Assembly (NCBI GenBank): GCA_025890175.1
Contig: JANPYM010000007.1
Coordinates: 1,430,209 to 1,494,208 of the forward strand
Reading direction: 5' to 3'
DNA: 64,000 nucleotides
Origin: Ciborinia camelliae
Lineage: Eukaryota > Ascomycota > Leotiomycetes > Helotiales > Sclerotiniaceae
Below are positions 24,004 through 34,814 of the stretch, one piece after another. The notes beneath the pieces are model-generated. The model made no database searches. It was not told the DNA's origin and worked only from the letters and a program-made list of their open reading frames with translations. The position numbers and the translations under genes were made by a program. How positions within the stretch are numbered: position 1 is the first letter of the stretch; every line of letters starts with the position of its first letter.

Positions 24004-25578
24004 ATGGCGAATTTTGGCGCATACCCGCCTAATATGGCGCCTCAAAACGCCCTCATAACTCGAAATGCAGAAGGTCCAGAACATGCTGTGGTTCAATACA
24101 GCGCAGATAATTTGGCCCGCGCGACACAAGGCCCTGCGAATCCTTTCAAAGATGAGAAAAGCTCACTCAAGCGCAAGAATGTTCTTACTGGACATGCGGA
24201 GGAAACTTACATGAGCGAACATACATTTCGAGATCAATATCGATCGGTGGAGCGAAGGGGAAATCATCTTTCGGGCGAGCAAGCAAAGGCAGAGTCCGCT
24301 AGGATACGAAGCAAGAGACAGAAGAAGGGCGATTCGAGTATAGCGGAAGGCGATAATGCTTATGTTGGACCTTGGGCAAGATACAAGAGGGAAGAATATG
24401 AGGAGGTTGACGATGATGAACCACTGCGGAGTGATGAAGAATATGAAGAGGTTGAGGAGGAGGAGGAAGTGATAGAGAGTGGAACTGTTATTGCTGCACC
24501 ACCGCAAGCTTTGGCGAAACGGCAAGAAGTCGAAGAATTGGGTGATGAGACAACGACTTTCGAGGGAAGCGAACAGTATGATTATCAAGGACGGACGTAC
24601 ATGCATATCCCGCTAGATCTGGACGTGGACTTGAAAAAGGAGGTTGGAAGTATCAAAAATTTTGTTCCGAAGAAGATGATACATACTTGGAAGGGACATA
24701 CAAAGCCTGTCGTTGGCATACGATTCTTCCCAGGGTCGGGACATTTACTTCTTTCAGGAAGTGCAGATACAACTGTCAAAATTTGGGACGCATATCATTC
24801 AAGGGAGCTATTACGAACATATTCAGGTCATACAAAAGCTCTATCAGACGTCGCATTCAACGCTACTGGTACACAATTCATCTCCGCCTCCTACGATCGC
24901 ATGATGAAATTATGGGATACTGAAACAGGTCAATGTATAAATCGCTTCACAACTGGCAAATCTCCCCACGTCGTCCGCTTCAACCCAGACCCCGAACACA
25001 GCAATGAATTTCTCGCCGGTATGTCGGACAAGAAGATTATCCAATTCGATATCCGCACTCGCGAGATTGTGCAGGAATATGATCATCATCTTGCAGCTAT
25101 CAATACCATCACATTCGTGGATGAAAACCGTCGTTTCATCACTACATCTGATGATAAATCGTTACGAGCTTGGGACTACAATATTCCAGTCCCCATTAAA
25201 TATATCGCCGAACCTCACATGTACCCCATGACGCGCGCATCACTACATCCGTCGAAAAAATGGGTAGCATATCAATCGTCTGATAATAATATCTTTGTTT
25301 ATGGCGCCACTGATAAGTTCCGCCAGAATCGAAAGAAGGTCTTCAAGGGACATAATAATGCGGGTTATGCAATTGATGTGGCATGTAGTCCTGATGGACA
25401 ATTCATTGCGTCGGGTGATAGTGGTGGATATGTATGTTTTTGGGATTGGAAACAGTGTAAGATGTATCATAAGTTTCAGGCGAGCAAGGAGGCGATTACG
25501 TGCGTGGAGTGGAATCCACAGGAGAGTTCGAAGGTCGCTACGGCGGGGTTGGATGGTGCAATTAGGTATTGGGATTAG
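24004..25578 (+). CDS. prp17: Pre-mRNA splicing factor Prp17/Cdc40 (WD40)
   Basis: A 524-aa single-exon protein. The N-terminal half has the family's Y-M-S-E-H-T-F-R-D-Q-Y segment, an acidic stretch (E-Y-E-E-V-E-E-E) and the Y-M-H-I-P block with K-N-F-V-P-K-K just before the propeller. From about residue 225 onward there are seven WD-type repeats ending in R-Y-W-D at the C-terminus. Prp17/Cdc40 acts in the spliceosome at the second catalytic step in the nucleus. I chose the ATG at 24004 (GAAAATGGCG) because the conserved N-terminus begins there. An in-frame ATG at 23947 would add 19 hydrophobic residues of no known function. Confidence 0.95.
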   Translation: MANFGAYPPNMAPQNALITRNAEGPEHAVVQYSADNLARATQGPANPFKDEKSSLKRKNVLTGHAEETYMSEHTFRDQYRSVERRGNHLSGEQAKAESARIRSKRQKKGDSSIAEGDNAYVGPWARYKREEYEEVDDDEPLRSDEEYEEVEEEEEVIESGTVIAAPPQALAKRQEVEELGDETTTFEGSEQYDYQGRTYMHIPLDLDVDLKKEVGSIKNFVPKKMIHTWKGHTKPVVGIRFFPGSGHLLLSGSADTTVKIWDAYHSRELLRTYSGHTKALSDVAFNATGTQFISASYDRMMKLWDTETGQCINRFTTGKSPHVVRFNPDPEHSNEFLAGMSDKKIIQFDIRTREIVQEYDHHLAAINTITFVDENRRFITTSDDKSLRAWDYNIPVPIKYIAEPHMYPMTRASLHPSKKWVAYQSSDNNIFVYGATDKFRQNRKKVFKGHNNAGYAIDVACSPDGQFIASGDSGGYVCFWDWKQCKMYHKFQASKEAITCVEWNPQESSKVATAGLDGAIRYWD

Positions 25579-25873
25579 AGGGGGGATGGAGGAGGGAATG
25601 AAGGAGGGATGAGATAGATTGTATGTGTATATGATATGAGCACGCTCAAATGTATGGGAAACAGGCTCAAATGCATAAAATAGGAATAAGAACCAATTAA
25701 TGATAATCACTACCTGCTGGGGAATCTTTCAGACTGTCTGCATTCCCGAAACCAAGTGGTTTTTGTTGCCAGTGGCTACTACATCTTGTCTTATGTCACT
25801 TGTATTACTTGTGTTATTTGTGTTACATCGATTCATAACTGGTTTGATCTAGTCTAGTCTAGTCTTGCCCCGT
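25579..25873. other. PRP17 3' flank
   Basis: About 300 bp without coding signal, presumably 3' UTR and terminator of PRP17, running up to the inverted-repeat element. Confidence 0.5.
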
Positions 25874-26808
25874 TCTCGCGTCTATATAGATCTCCCAGTC
25901 TACAACCTTAAATCATCATCAATAATAATAAGTACAACATATATTCTATTATATTGATCACTACCACTACGTATCTGCTATCACCCGGAGTAATACCAAC
26001 AGATCTGGTTTGGTCTGCAGTAGCAGATACTTCTGGAGTATTCCTAGAAACTCCTTTCTCGTGATGGCGATACCCGTGTAGAATATAATGACTTATGGCG
26101 TGTGTATTTAGATGAGATGAGATGGACTTCTCGTATTATAATAAGTCTAGTACTGTAAATGAAATAGTACAATGAGCGTATTCCTCATCTCACTTTGAAA
26201 GGTGCATTTTAAATTATATAAAACGTATTCAAAGTTTATATATATCTTTAGAAATAAAATATTAGATATATATATTTATAAGTAAGCTTTATACGCGAGT
26301 GTTATAAAGCTTTTTAGTAGTATTACTTTTATAATCTTATTTTGCTTTTTCTTTATATAAAAGTAAAAACTATTATCGGAATAATTATATAATATAAGAG
26401 TGCTATACTAACTAGCGTTATACTAGTGATATAGTATATATATATAATTTTAACTCGTAGTATAGAGAAAAGAGTTTAATAAAAGAGAACCTGTTTAAAT
26501 ACTCTTTTTCTAGTTTCTTAACTTTAACTTTTTACTTTAACTCCACTAGTTTTTAGATTCTTAATTAAGCCTTTAGGAATCAACTATACTACAATATTAG
26601 AATTAGAAAAGAGCGGAATCCATTATAGCTATAGCAATAGAAAGAAACAGAATCATCTATAGACACAAAAATTGGAATTAGCTATACCATAGTTGTTGGA
26701 ATCACTCCGAGTGGTATCACACACGTGGTGGTAGTAACCAAGAAGAGTTGCACTTATTATTGATGATGTAAGGTTGTAGACCGGGAGACGTATATAGGCG
26801 CGGAGCGC
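25874..26808. mobile_element. Decayed element with ~120-bp inverted terminal repeats
   Basis: The segment 25874-26001 recurs in reverse complement at 26694-26808. Shared stretches include GTCTACAACCTTA, ATCATCAATAATAA, ACTACCAC-ACG and CGGAGT-AT-CCAACA, with an estimated 80-85% agreement by eye. The interior (about 26205-26590) is TA-rich and resembles RIP-altered DNA. No transposase frame is present, so it is best read as a non-autonomous DNA transposon (MITE or foldback type) or a degenerate one. I could not define target-site duplications. Confidence 0.6.
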
Positions 26809-27110
26809 ACTAGTACGGGTGTACGCGGTTACGAACCCCATTTTCCATATGCCGTAGCATATGCCGCAGCATATGCCGCAACAATAGTAATCGGAATCAG
26901 TCGCACTACAGCCCAGGAATCAGCTATATCATAGTGCAGAAATCGGAATCGAAATCAGTTGTACTACAATATTAGAATTAGAAAGAAACAGAACCATCTA
27001 TAAAGACAACAAACGGAGTTGGCAATACCACAACAACCGGGATCAGTCATCCTACAACGCAGGAATCGGCTGTACCATAGTACAGAAATCGGAACCCTAT
27101 TCAATGGTTA
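26581..27110 (+). repeat. Degenerate direct repeats
   Basis: Phrases recur with changes. ACTACAATATTAGAATTAGAAA occurs near 26589 and 26965. GAAAGAAACAGAA-CATCTATA occurs near 26639 and 26981. A segment CAGGAATC-GCT-TA-CATAGT-CAGAAATCGGAA occurs near 26910 and 27057. The short unit ATATGCCGCAGC repeats at 26848-26881. Some phrases also resemble the inverted repeats of the preceding element, so this looks like layered transposon debris. Confidence 0.55.
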
Positions 27111-27863
27111 AAGTTATTGTTGAACTGGTTTACTCGATTACAGAATATAATATTAAAGCGTGAGCTTGCTTAGAATATGTTGGGGTAATCATGTGATATG
27201 AGGGTGCTGTATTACTAGCGCATGGATGCGCTAGTAGTACACATATATACGCACGATTCAACCCATAGTGCAGTTTAGAAAAACAAGCCGAAATACAATA
27301 TATGTGAATACAATAGTACTATTCCGTCTTCATCAATCACCCCATAGTGATACCAACGGAATCAGCGGCAGTAACCTAACATTCGGTTGATTACTAAACG
27401 GAGGAATCATTCTACAGCACGCGTGTAATGATATGATTGTAGCTCATATGTACTACCGGTACATAGTAGCTCGTTGGGCAAAATCTGTAGCCATTATCTT
27501 TCTTGACAACAAGTGAAGATACAGACACGGCCTGAGGGGGATACGATATCACGGAATATGGGCAATATTCTGTAGGAACCCTTTCCTATGTGCAGGTAAG
27601 AGTCATAAGATTAAGATTCCATAAATCGTGCATTTTCGTGTTACAAAACAGCACATGGGTGAAAGAAATGAAAGGAGTAATAGACGTATGTACTCATGAA
27701 GGGAAATCCTTAGTAGTATATAAAGCCAGTCTGTTCCTTCATATAGTATCTATCTCAACTCATCCTTCTTCGTCTTCTACACTTCCAACCCCAACTCAAA
27801 CGTACACAACATATTCATACATCCAATCTATCATATACCTCAACCCATCCCATCATATCCATC
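27111..27863. other. Intergenic; upstream region of secreted-protein gene
   Basis: No other gene is seen. The phrase CCATAGTGATACCAAC (near 27342) again resembles the inverted-repeat ends at 26 kb. The last 150 bp before the ATG is C/A-rich, a usual fungal 5' leader. Confidence 0.5.
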
Positions 27864-28284
27864 ATGAAAGGAATCCAGACCATTTCTGTTCCCTTCCTCC
27901 TCCTCGCTCTCACCCTCAAAGCAACGAGCGTTCTAGCACGCAATTGTACCCCGGGTTTAGCCTATTGCGGGAAAGATTTGTTGGGCATCGGAGGTATGTT
28001 TTTTTTTATATTTTGATTTTCAAGGAGCTTAGCTTCGCCATCTCATTCTCCCCTATTACTCTAATCAAAGACAACACAATACGACCAACTAATAACAATC
28101 AAATATAGACTACCAAGGCAGAATCGACCAATGTCTCGCGGATGCAGGGCAACCCGAAGCAGATGGGGGAGCTGATGATTTGTTTTATTGTCCTGGCGGT
28201 TCAGATGGGATTATTAAGTTCATCAAATATTGTGATAATGGGTGTACGCCTCAGGGGACTGGCCTTGACGATTATTGTAATTAG
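27864..28284 (+). CDS. Small secreted cysteine-rich protein
   Basis: Exons 27864-27993 and 28109-28284 (115-nt intron, GTATGT...ATAG) encode 101 aa. Residues 1-25 form a clear signal peptide with a leucine-rich core, probably cut after A-L-V-L-A-type residues (S-V-L-A|R-N-C). The mature part of about 76 residues has seven cysteines: N-C-T-P-G-L-A-Y-C-G-K, Q-C-L, F-Y-C-P-G-G, Y-C-D-N-G-C, and Y-C-N at the very end. Proteins with this C-T-P-G-L-x-Y-C-G start are found in many plant-associated ascomycetes as small secreted proteins of unknown function. A role at the host or cell surface is plausible but not shown. The odd cysteine count leaves one unpaired. Confidence 0.85.
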
Positions 28285-29099
28285 ATCATTGGTCTATTTA
28301 TGAATGGGCGAGAAAGTGAGAAGGGATGGGGAGGTGAAGGAGGAAAAGGATAGGGGGGATGATGAGGGCAAAGAGGAAAGAGGAGTGTGGAGATTCAGTC
28401 GTTACCTACTTACCTACTTACTTACTTTTCTTACATTCATTTGAGTGATCTCAACGGATATTATATCAATTACCATTTATCAAAAAGATCAGGAACCCTA
28501 GAGTCCAGTTTAATGTGCCAGTGTGTGTCCTAGATATCTATAATATCTCATTGAGACATTACTAGGTATATTATTATGGCAATTGGAAAATGTCAAGTTC
28601 ATGATGGATTCCAAGCGTGCCATGCCAGTTAGCGAGTTTTTCCCCCTCCTGGGATGGGAATGAATGTTGTGGATTCTACTGTGGTATTTATGGATATCTA
28701 TGTATATAGTCTATTCCTGTAGAATATCATTTCGGCCTCATGATATATATTTATGGGAGTGATGTTATATGATGTGATATAATGAATGGAGTTTTTATAC
28801 TACGGTATTCTTATGTATATATATATTCATAGGTATATATAAATAAATCTCTAGGATCATTAGAATGTCTTATATACATATACAACAAATAAATACGTAG
28901 TTACCTTAAAGTCCAACTTACAATCATAAAATAGAAGGAATAATAAAACTGATATACATAGATATCGAAATGGTTCAAGTAGGGATTTACCTGTAAAAAG
29001 GAAACGGATTGTAAAAGAAAAGCTGTTTAAATACTCTCTCTCTCTAACTCTCTCTCTAACCAAATACCTTAAACAATACCTGCAACCTTCCCCTCATCA

Positions 29100-29660
29100 C
29101 CCTCCCCCCCCCCCTTCCCCTCCCTTCCACCTCCTTTCCCCCTCCATTCCCTCCCTCCCCTTCTCCTCCCCCTTCCCTCCCTCTCCCTCCTCCTCCTCCC
29201 CCCTTCCCTTATCCTCCTCCCCCCAAAAAAAACACCTCAAAGCAAGCAAGAATGAATATATGAAATCAACCACAACTACATACATGCCCAACAACATTTC
29301 AACAACATCCTAATAAATAAAAATAAAAACAAAAATAATATCATACCCACCACAATCCCAGAATCCCAGAATCCCCCCTACCCTCCCTTCTCCCCTTCTC
29401 CCCCTCTCCCCTCTCCCTCTCCCCTCTCCCTCTCCCCTCTCCCCTCTCCCCTCTCCCCTCTCCCCTCTCCCCTCTCCCCTCTCCCTCTCCCCCTCTCCCT
29501 CTCCCCTCTCCCTCTCCCCTCTCCCTCTCCCCTCTCCCCTCTCCCTCTCTCCCCTCTCCCCTCTCCCCTCTCCCCTCTCCCCTCTCCCTCTCCCCCTCTC
29601 CCTCTCCCTTCTCCCCCCTCTCCCCCTCTCCCCTCTCCCCCTCTTCTCTCCCCCTCCCCC
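29100..29660 (+). repeat. Polypyrimidine tract (CTCCCCT)n
   Basis: The stretch 29100-29220 is C/T-rich, and 29390-29660 is almost uninterrupted CTCCCCTCTCCCT repeats. All plus-strand bases there are C or T, so it could form triplex (H-DNA). Long minus-strand frames reading Gly-Glu-Arg repeats are artefacts of this tract. Confidence 0.95.
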
Positions 29661-29690
29661 CAAAACACAGAACCAGCTACCTATACCTAT

Positions 29691-29765
29691 ACCACACACA
29701 CACACCACACACACACACACCACACACACACACCACACACACACACCACACACACACACCACACG
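29691..29765 (+). repeat. Interrupted (CA)n microsatellite
   Basis: CA runs of 10-16 bases are separated by an extra C (…CACACACACCACACACA…), about five blocks, directly beside the polypyrimidine tract. Confidence 0.95.
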
Positions 29766-30610
29766 ACGCACAGCACTCCGAATTTCTTCCTATAGTTCTC
29801 CCACACCACACACCACCATAACATCGAAATTGGCATCAGCATCGGAATCTCCATTCAACAGCTAAAAAAAAAATTAAAAAAACCATTCATTCACTCCAGT
29901 ACTGTATTGATTGATTTGATTGAGATACCTCCCTACCTACCTACCTACCTCCCTATCATACCTCCCTACCTATCATACCTATCATATCCAAGAAGAATGA
30001 AAGAATGAAGAAAGGAAATTGTAAATCTTATTTATAGGCAATTTTTGAAAATATCGGAAGAGTACCTTATGTACCTATATATGTATACATACATACATAC
30101 CTAATAAACTACTAGGTATAAATGTGAATTGAAACATACCTAGACATAAGTATAAACACAAGCATAAAAGTAGTAGAAATAGGTATAAGTATAGGCCATA
30201 TATGAGATCAAATCAAACAAAAAAAGCATATCAATTATAGGTATAATGGCTAGGTCTATAAAAAATAGAAGAGAAGAAGAATTCAGACCCCGGAAACGCC
30301 TGTGTTTATGCATATCTTTGAACAGCAATTGAGTTTTCCGCCATGTCACCGGAATATCCCAATTACTATACCCTTATTACCATAATATAAGTATTTGTGA
30401 ACCTCTCATCTCTCATCGCTCGTGGTCATCTATCTATCCATCGGTCCATTTCAAACGTTCCCCCACAATACAATCTCCACGTGTCATTGTGTATTCGGCC
30501 CAAAGTTCAGATAGGCCCAAAAGATAGATGTGATGTCTCCATATGTACAACCTCCGCTTCCCACTCTCTTTTTCGGTGTACAGACAAGACAAGCTGATAG
30601 CAGAAAGTTT

Positions 30611-31672
30611 TTACTGAGCTTTCTTTGCCTCCTTCGCCAGCTTCTTCTCTCTTCTCCTCTTGGCGGCCTCGGGTCCACTCTCGGTATCCAAAACATAATC
30701 CCACCATCTGAAACTACTCGAGTAATTTCCAATAAACTTCTCATGATGAGTATCGTGATGTTCGGCTCCAGCCCAGAAAGGCAAGAAGTGATGTAAAGAC
30801 CATGGGAACTCGTATCCGCTATGCGCATCAATTGCTTGGAAAAGTCGGCACACAATCCAGATATACATGGTCAAGATATGCAAGTTTCCAGTGAGCATAA
30901 CCCAGAGGATGGGAGAGCCAACGGTTCCGAGTCCGAGAACCATTACTTCGATTGGGGAGGCATATTCGGCGGCGAGACCAAAAGGAGCAGAGTATTGGTG
31001 ATGGATTTTGTGGATTTTCTTATAGAGCCAGCCGTAGTGCATAGCGCGGTGCATCCAGTAGTGCCAAGTGTCTTCCATAACGAAGAAGATAGCGACTTGG
31101 TAGGCGATGGTGAAGAGAGATGGGAAAGGGACATCGGTGCCCATGCCGAAGTATTTAGCCATGGGGTGGAAGAGGTAGATCTGAGGGAGTTCGACGGTGA
31201 AGTGGGAGAGGAGGACAAGTTTTGTGCATGTCCATTGTTCGGCTGCAGTAGGTATTTTGTTCTGAAAGAAAGTTATCGTTAGCCAATGTTGATTTGTAAA
31301 TATTGCTAAGTGTCGGGGAGAATTGGAATCTGTTGATGTGTTGCCTTACCCCTTGAATCTTGTATTTATTGAAATAAGGAATTTGATCGATAATAATCCA
31401 AGGAAGACTTCGTCCGAAATAAAATACTTCGTGCATCACGAAACTCATGATACCAGTGGCAAGGACATCATTTTGCATGTACGCATACCAACTCTATTTC
31501 CTTGTAATTAGTATATACTCCAGGCAATCGAGGGTAGATGGATCCAAGGATAGCTTACAGCCCAGAGACGTTCAAATATGTTGAGATGAACATTGTATTT
31601 ACTCAACTCATCATAGATACCGAAGAAGGTTTCCGGAGACGCAGAAATGGTGGAATTCGATAAGATATCCAT
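30611..31672 (-). CDS. erg25: C-4 methylsterol oxidase Erg25
   Basis: Three exons on the minus strand (31559-31672, 31350-31493, 30611-31261; introns of 65 and 88 nt) encode 302 aa. The three iron-binding histidine boxes are present: H-R-A-M-H, H-K-I-H-H and H-H-D-T-H-H, along with the L-N-I-F-E-R-L-W-A start and [14 protein letters not shown] near the end. Length and order match yeast Erg25 (309 aa). The enzyme is an ER membrane di-iron oxidase that oxidises the 4-methyl groups of sterol intermediates in ergosterol synthesis, acting with Erg26 and Erg27. The basic C-terminus ([11 protein letters not shown]) suits ER retention. It is divergent from ERG1, the next gene. Confidence 0.95.
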
Positions 31673-33311
31673 TGCTGCGAATAGCAAAGGTAAAGGAAAC
31701 ACAAAACAGTTGGATATGGGATTGAAGATGTAAACAAGGAGAAGAAGGGAACGGGAGGTTGTTGAAGAAGTACAGTAGGGATAATAAGGAAGAGATTAGA
31801 TTGGGTGAAGCGAGAGGCCGATTATTTTATTTACTCCGTACCTTTACCTGGGACCCTTTTGTTTGCGAGTCGAACCACAATTGGCTGTCGGAACGGAAGA
31901 CTCCCGGTCAGATACTTGTAACGTGATTAGGTAAACCTTGGAAGGACCGTCAAGGAGAGGAAGAGAGATTGGTGAGATTGGTTTACCTAGGTAGTTTTTT
32001 GAAGGGCCGGGGGTGAAGGGATGGATGGATCTGGATGGGAAGGGATTCAATTGACCTTTTTCGGAGAGTGAATCACGTGTTTTTTAGTGGTACTGCACTG
32101 ATTTTTGAGCGATCGGGATTTGAGAAACCGTGGAGGAGAAGACGCATTCCAAGGTTTATTGATGAAGTGATCCATTTGACTGAGTCAGACTGACCTGAGC
32201 AAACTATATGATTGAGGAAATGATGAGCTATTCGGGATTTGATTTGATTTCCGATCTACCAGACCTAGGTATTTTGAAGCGAAAGCGATCGGGATTGAAT
32301 AACACCTGGTATATCTGGTATCTAAGTATTATACAAATAATGTGCAAAATAATAGCTGCATACATATTCACTTCTTCCAACCAATTCGTATTCGTAATAG
32401 TCCAAATTACCTAGGTAATAATAATACTACAATAATAAGGCTTACCTAAGCAACCATTGATGAGGCTTTTAAGGTTACCTACCCCTTTTTTTCATCTTCC
32501 CTATACCTGCCTAGGCTGACCTCGGAATCGATAGATTTCTTCTAGAAGATGATTACATAATCAGCCCAGGTACAGGAACATACCTGGCAACTTCCATATC
32601 ATCCGTTGACGATCCACCCCCTAACACGTCTCGACTCTCATCGCTCGGCCACCCATCATTCGCTCACAGCAGAAACTTTTCACCGATGCCAAGGGAAAAG
32701 TGGAGCCATCATCTCATCGCAATCGAATGGCAATCCACGAGAATGCCCTCCAATCACACATCCAATGGATCACATGGGACCTGGAATCCGAATTCCGACT
32801 TTATCGTGCTGACAGGGAAGAGAGGGGGGTTCATACTTATTTTGACTTTCGCTTTCATATGATAATGGTCAAAAAAGAATCCATCCATACTATAGATTAT
32901 TACTGAAGAGAAAGAGAAGGAGAAGGAGAAGGAGAAGGCTCGAGATTTATTTTAATCGTAAGATTCTTGAATATACCTCATCATACCATACATACACACG
33001 TACGTACATACCTACATACCAGTGGACAGACATACATCAATCAGTTCATATTAGACCTGATATCAAATTCAATCAGCTCATTGCTTATTGTTTTATTGAT
33101 CTTGATCCTCTTCCTAAGATTAACTCCCTTACCGACCGACTTGATATGTTTATTATATGCCAATTCTATTGATTGATTCTCGATCGCTTGTCTAGCTTGT
33201 CTAACTGAAGTCATTCCTCCCTTCTAGAGCAGTCCATCTGCGAATCCACCTACAATATCTCTCGATTCTCTCCCCTCCCACCTCCAACTCCCACCTCTCA
33301 CATAAATCACA
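31673..33311. promoter_or_regulatory. Divergent ERG25-ERG1 intergenic region
   Basis: 1.64 kb between two start codons pointing outward. It contains ATCACGTG at 32072-32079 (an E-box form that SREBP-type factors can bind), CCAAT at 32381-32385, and three ACCTAGGT-type palindromes (31985, 32263, 32409). Shared sterol-responsive control is inferred from the gene pair and from known SREBP control of sterol genes in ascomycetes. The sites themselves are short and could be chance. Confidence 0.4.
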
Positions 33312-34814
33312 ATGTCAACTTCCTACACATTACAATCCGCCAATGAAGAAAGACGGCGCGTCTATCACGAAGCAGATGTAGTAGTAGTCGGAGCAGGTAT
33401 ATTTGGATGCGCCATAGCATATGCCCTAGCCAAACAAGGACGCAGCGTTCTGCTCCTTGAAAGATGGCTCAAAGAACCCGATCGCATAGTCGGAGAATTA
33501 CTGCAACCAGGCGGCGTATCCGCGCTGGAGAAATTGGGACTCTCACACTGTCTAGAAGACATCGATTCGATAGTGGTCAAGGGGTATGAAGTGATATATC
33601 ATGGAACCGCGGTGACGATTCCATATCCCATGAATGCGGGGGCGACTGCAAAAGGGGGCTTTAAGGATTCGGAGAATGAGAAGAGTACAAGACCCGAGGG
33701 GAGAAGTTTTCATCATGGGAGATTCATTTCACAATTGCGCAAAGCATGTGCCAGTCAACCCAACATCACAATCGTCGAAACCGAAGTCACCGATACAATA
33801 ACCGGCGGACCAACCGGCGCACAAGTTCTCGGCGTCCACACACGAACCACCAATCCATCCACGGGCGAAAAAGAAGCTGATTGTTATTTTGGGCAACTCA
33901 CCATAATCGCAGATGGATATGCGTCCAAATTCCGCAAGCAATACATCAACAAAACGCCCGTCGTCAAGAGTAAATTCTACGCCCTAGAATTAATCGACTG
34001 TCCCATGCCAGCTCCCAACCACGGAATCGTCGTCCTATCCGACATCTCCCCCGTCCTCCTCTATCAAATCGGCACCCATGAAACCCGCGCTCTAATCGAC
34101 GTCCCAGAAAATACCCCCTCGGCATCCGCGTCCGCAGGCGGCGTACGAAACTACATCCACAACACTGTTCTCCCCATCCTACCTCCCGAAGTGCGACCCT
34201 GTTTCCTCAAGGCCCTCGAAGATGGCAAGATCCCCCGCAGCATGCCAAATAGTTGGCTCCCTCCCTCGACCCAAACTCAAAAAGGTGTCCTCCTCCTGGG
34301 CGACGCAATGAACATGCGACATCCGCTAACGGGAGGCGGCATGACGGTCGCCTTCAACGACGTGGTCCTCCTCTCCTCCCTGCTCGCCCCGGAGAAAATC
34401 CCCAGTCTAGGCGATACGGCCGCCATCACAAAAGCCATGAAGGAATTCCACTGGCGACGCAAATCTCTCTCCTCCATCATAAATATTCTCGCTCAAGCGC
34501 TCTACGCACTGTTCGCAGCCAACGATCCACAACTCAAGGCGCTTCAAAAAGGCTGTTTTCACTATTTCCGCAAAGGGGGAAATTGTATCGAAGGGCCTGC
34601 GGGGTTATTGGCGGGTATCATTAGACAGCCGCTGGTATTGATATATCACTTTTTTGCAGTGGCGGTCTTGGCCATTTGGATTATGATGGGGGAGATTATG
34701 GGTGGGATAAGCGGGGTGTGGAAGGCGCCGTTGGCGGTAGAACAGAGTGTCGAGGTTTTTTGGAAAGCGTGTGTGGTTATCTTTCCATTTATCTGGAGCG
34801 AGATGAGGAGTTAG
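33312..34814 (+). CDS. erg1: Squalene epoxidase Erg1
   Basis: A 500-aa single-exon protein. The FAD-binding G-A-G-I-F-G lies at residues 27-32 after a D-V-V-V-V strand, D-R-I-V-G-E-L-L-Q-P-G-G at 57-68, and the second FAD motif G-D-A-M-N-M-R-H-P-L-T-G-G-G at about 330-343. A hydrophobic C-terminal region (from about 437) probably anchors it in the ER membrane. The enzyme converts squalene to 2,3-oxidosqualene, the first oxygen-dependent step of sterol synthesis and the target of allylamine antifungals. The ATG at 33312 (CACAATGTC) follows a C/A-rich leader. ERG25, further along the same pathway, is transcribed away from it on the other side of a shared 1.64-kb spacer. Confidence 0.96.
   Translation: MSTSYTLQSANEERRRVYHEADVVVVGAGIFGCAIAYALAKQGRSVLLLERWLKEPDRIVGELLQPGGVSALEKLGLSHCLEDIDSIVVKGYEVIYHGTAVTIPYPMNAGATAKGGFKDSENEKSTRPEGRSFHHGRFISQLRKACASQPNITIVETEVTDTITGGPTGAQVLGVHTRTTNPSTGEKEADCYFGQLTIIADGYASKFRKQYINKTPVVKSKFYALELIDCPMPAPNHGIVVLSDISPVLLYQIGTHETRALIDVPENTPSASASAGGVRNYIHNTVLPILPPEVRPCFLKALEDGKIPRSMPNSWLPPSTQTQKGVLLLGDAMNMRHPLTGGGMTVAFNDVVLLSSLLAPEKIPSLGDTAAITKAMKEFHWRRKSLSSIINILAQALYALFAANDPQLKALQKGCFHYFRKGGNCIEGPAGLLAGIIRQPLVLIYHFFAVAVLAIWIMMGEIMGGISGVWKAPLAVEQSVEVFWKACVVIFPFIWSEMRS

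Larger units (their letters stand above)
28285..30610. other. Intergenic with simple-sequence tracts
   Basis: No supported gene. The stretch holds the polypyrimidine and CA tracts listed separately, a (CCTA)n run (29930-29955) and a (CATA)n run (30090-30100). The downstream end contains the ERG25 3' flank. Confidence 0.6.

Noticed and set aside
29310..29771. Gly/Glu/Arg repeat protein on the minus strand
   Set aside because: Pure translation of the CTCCCCT and CA tracts.
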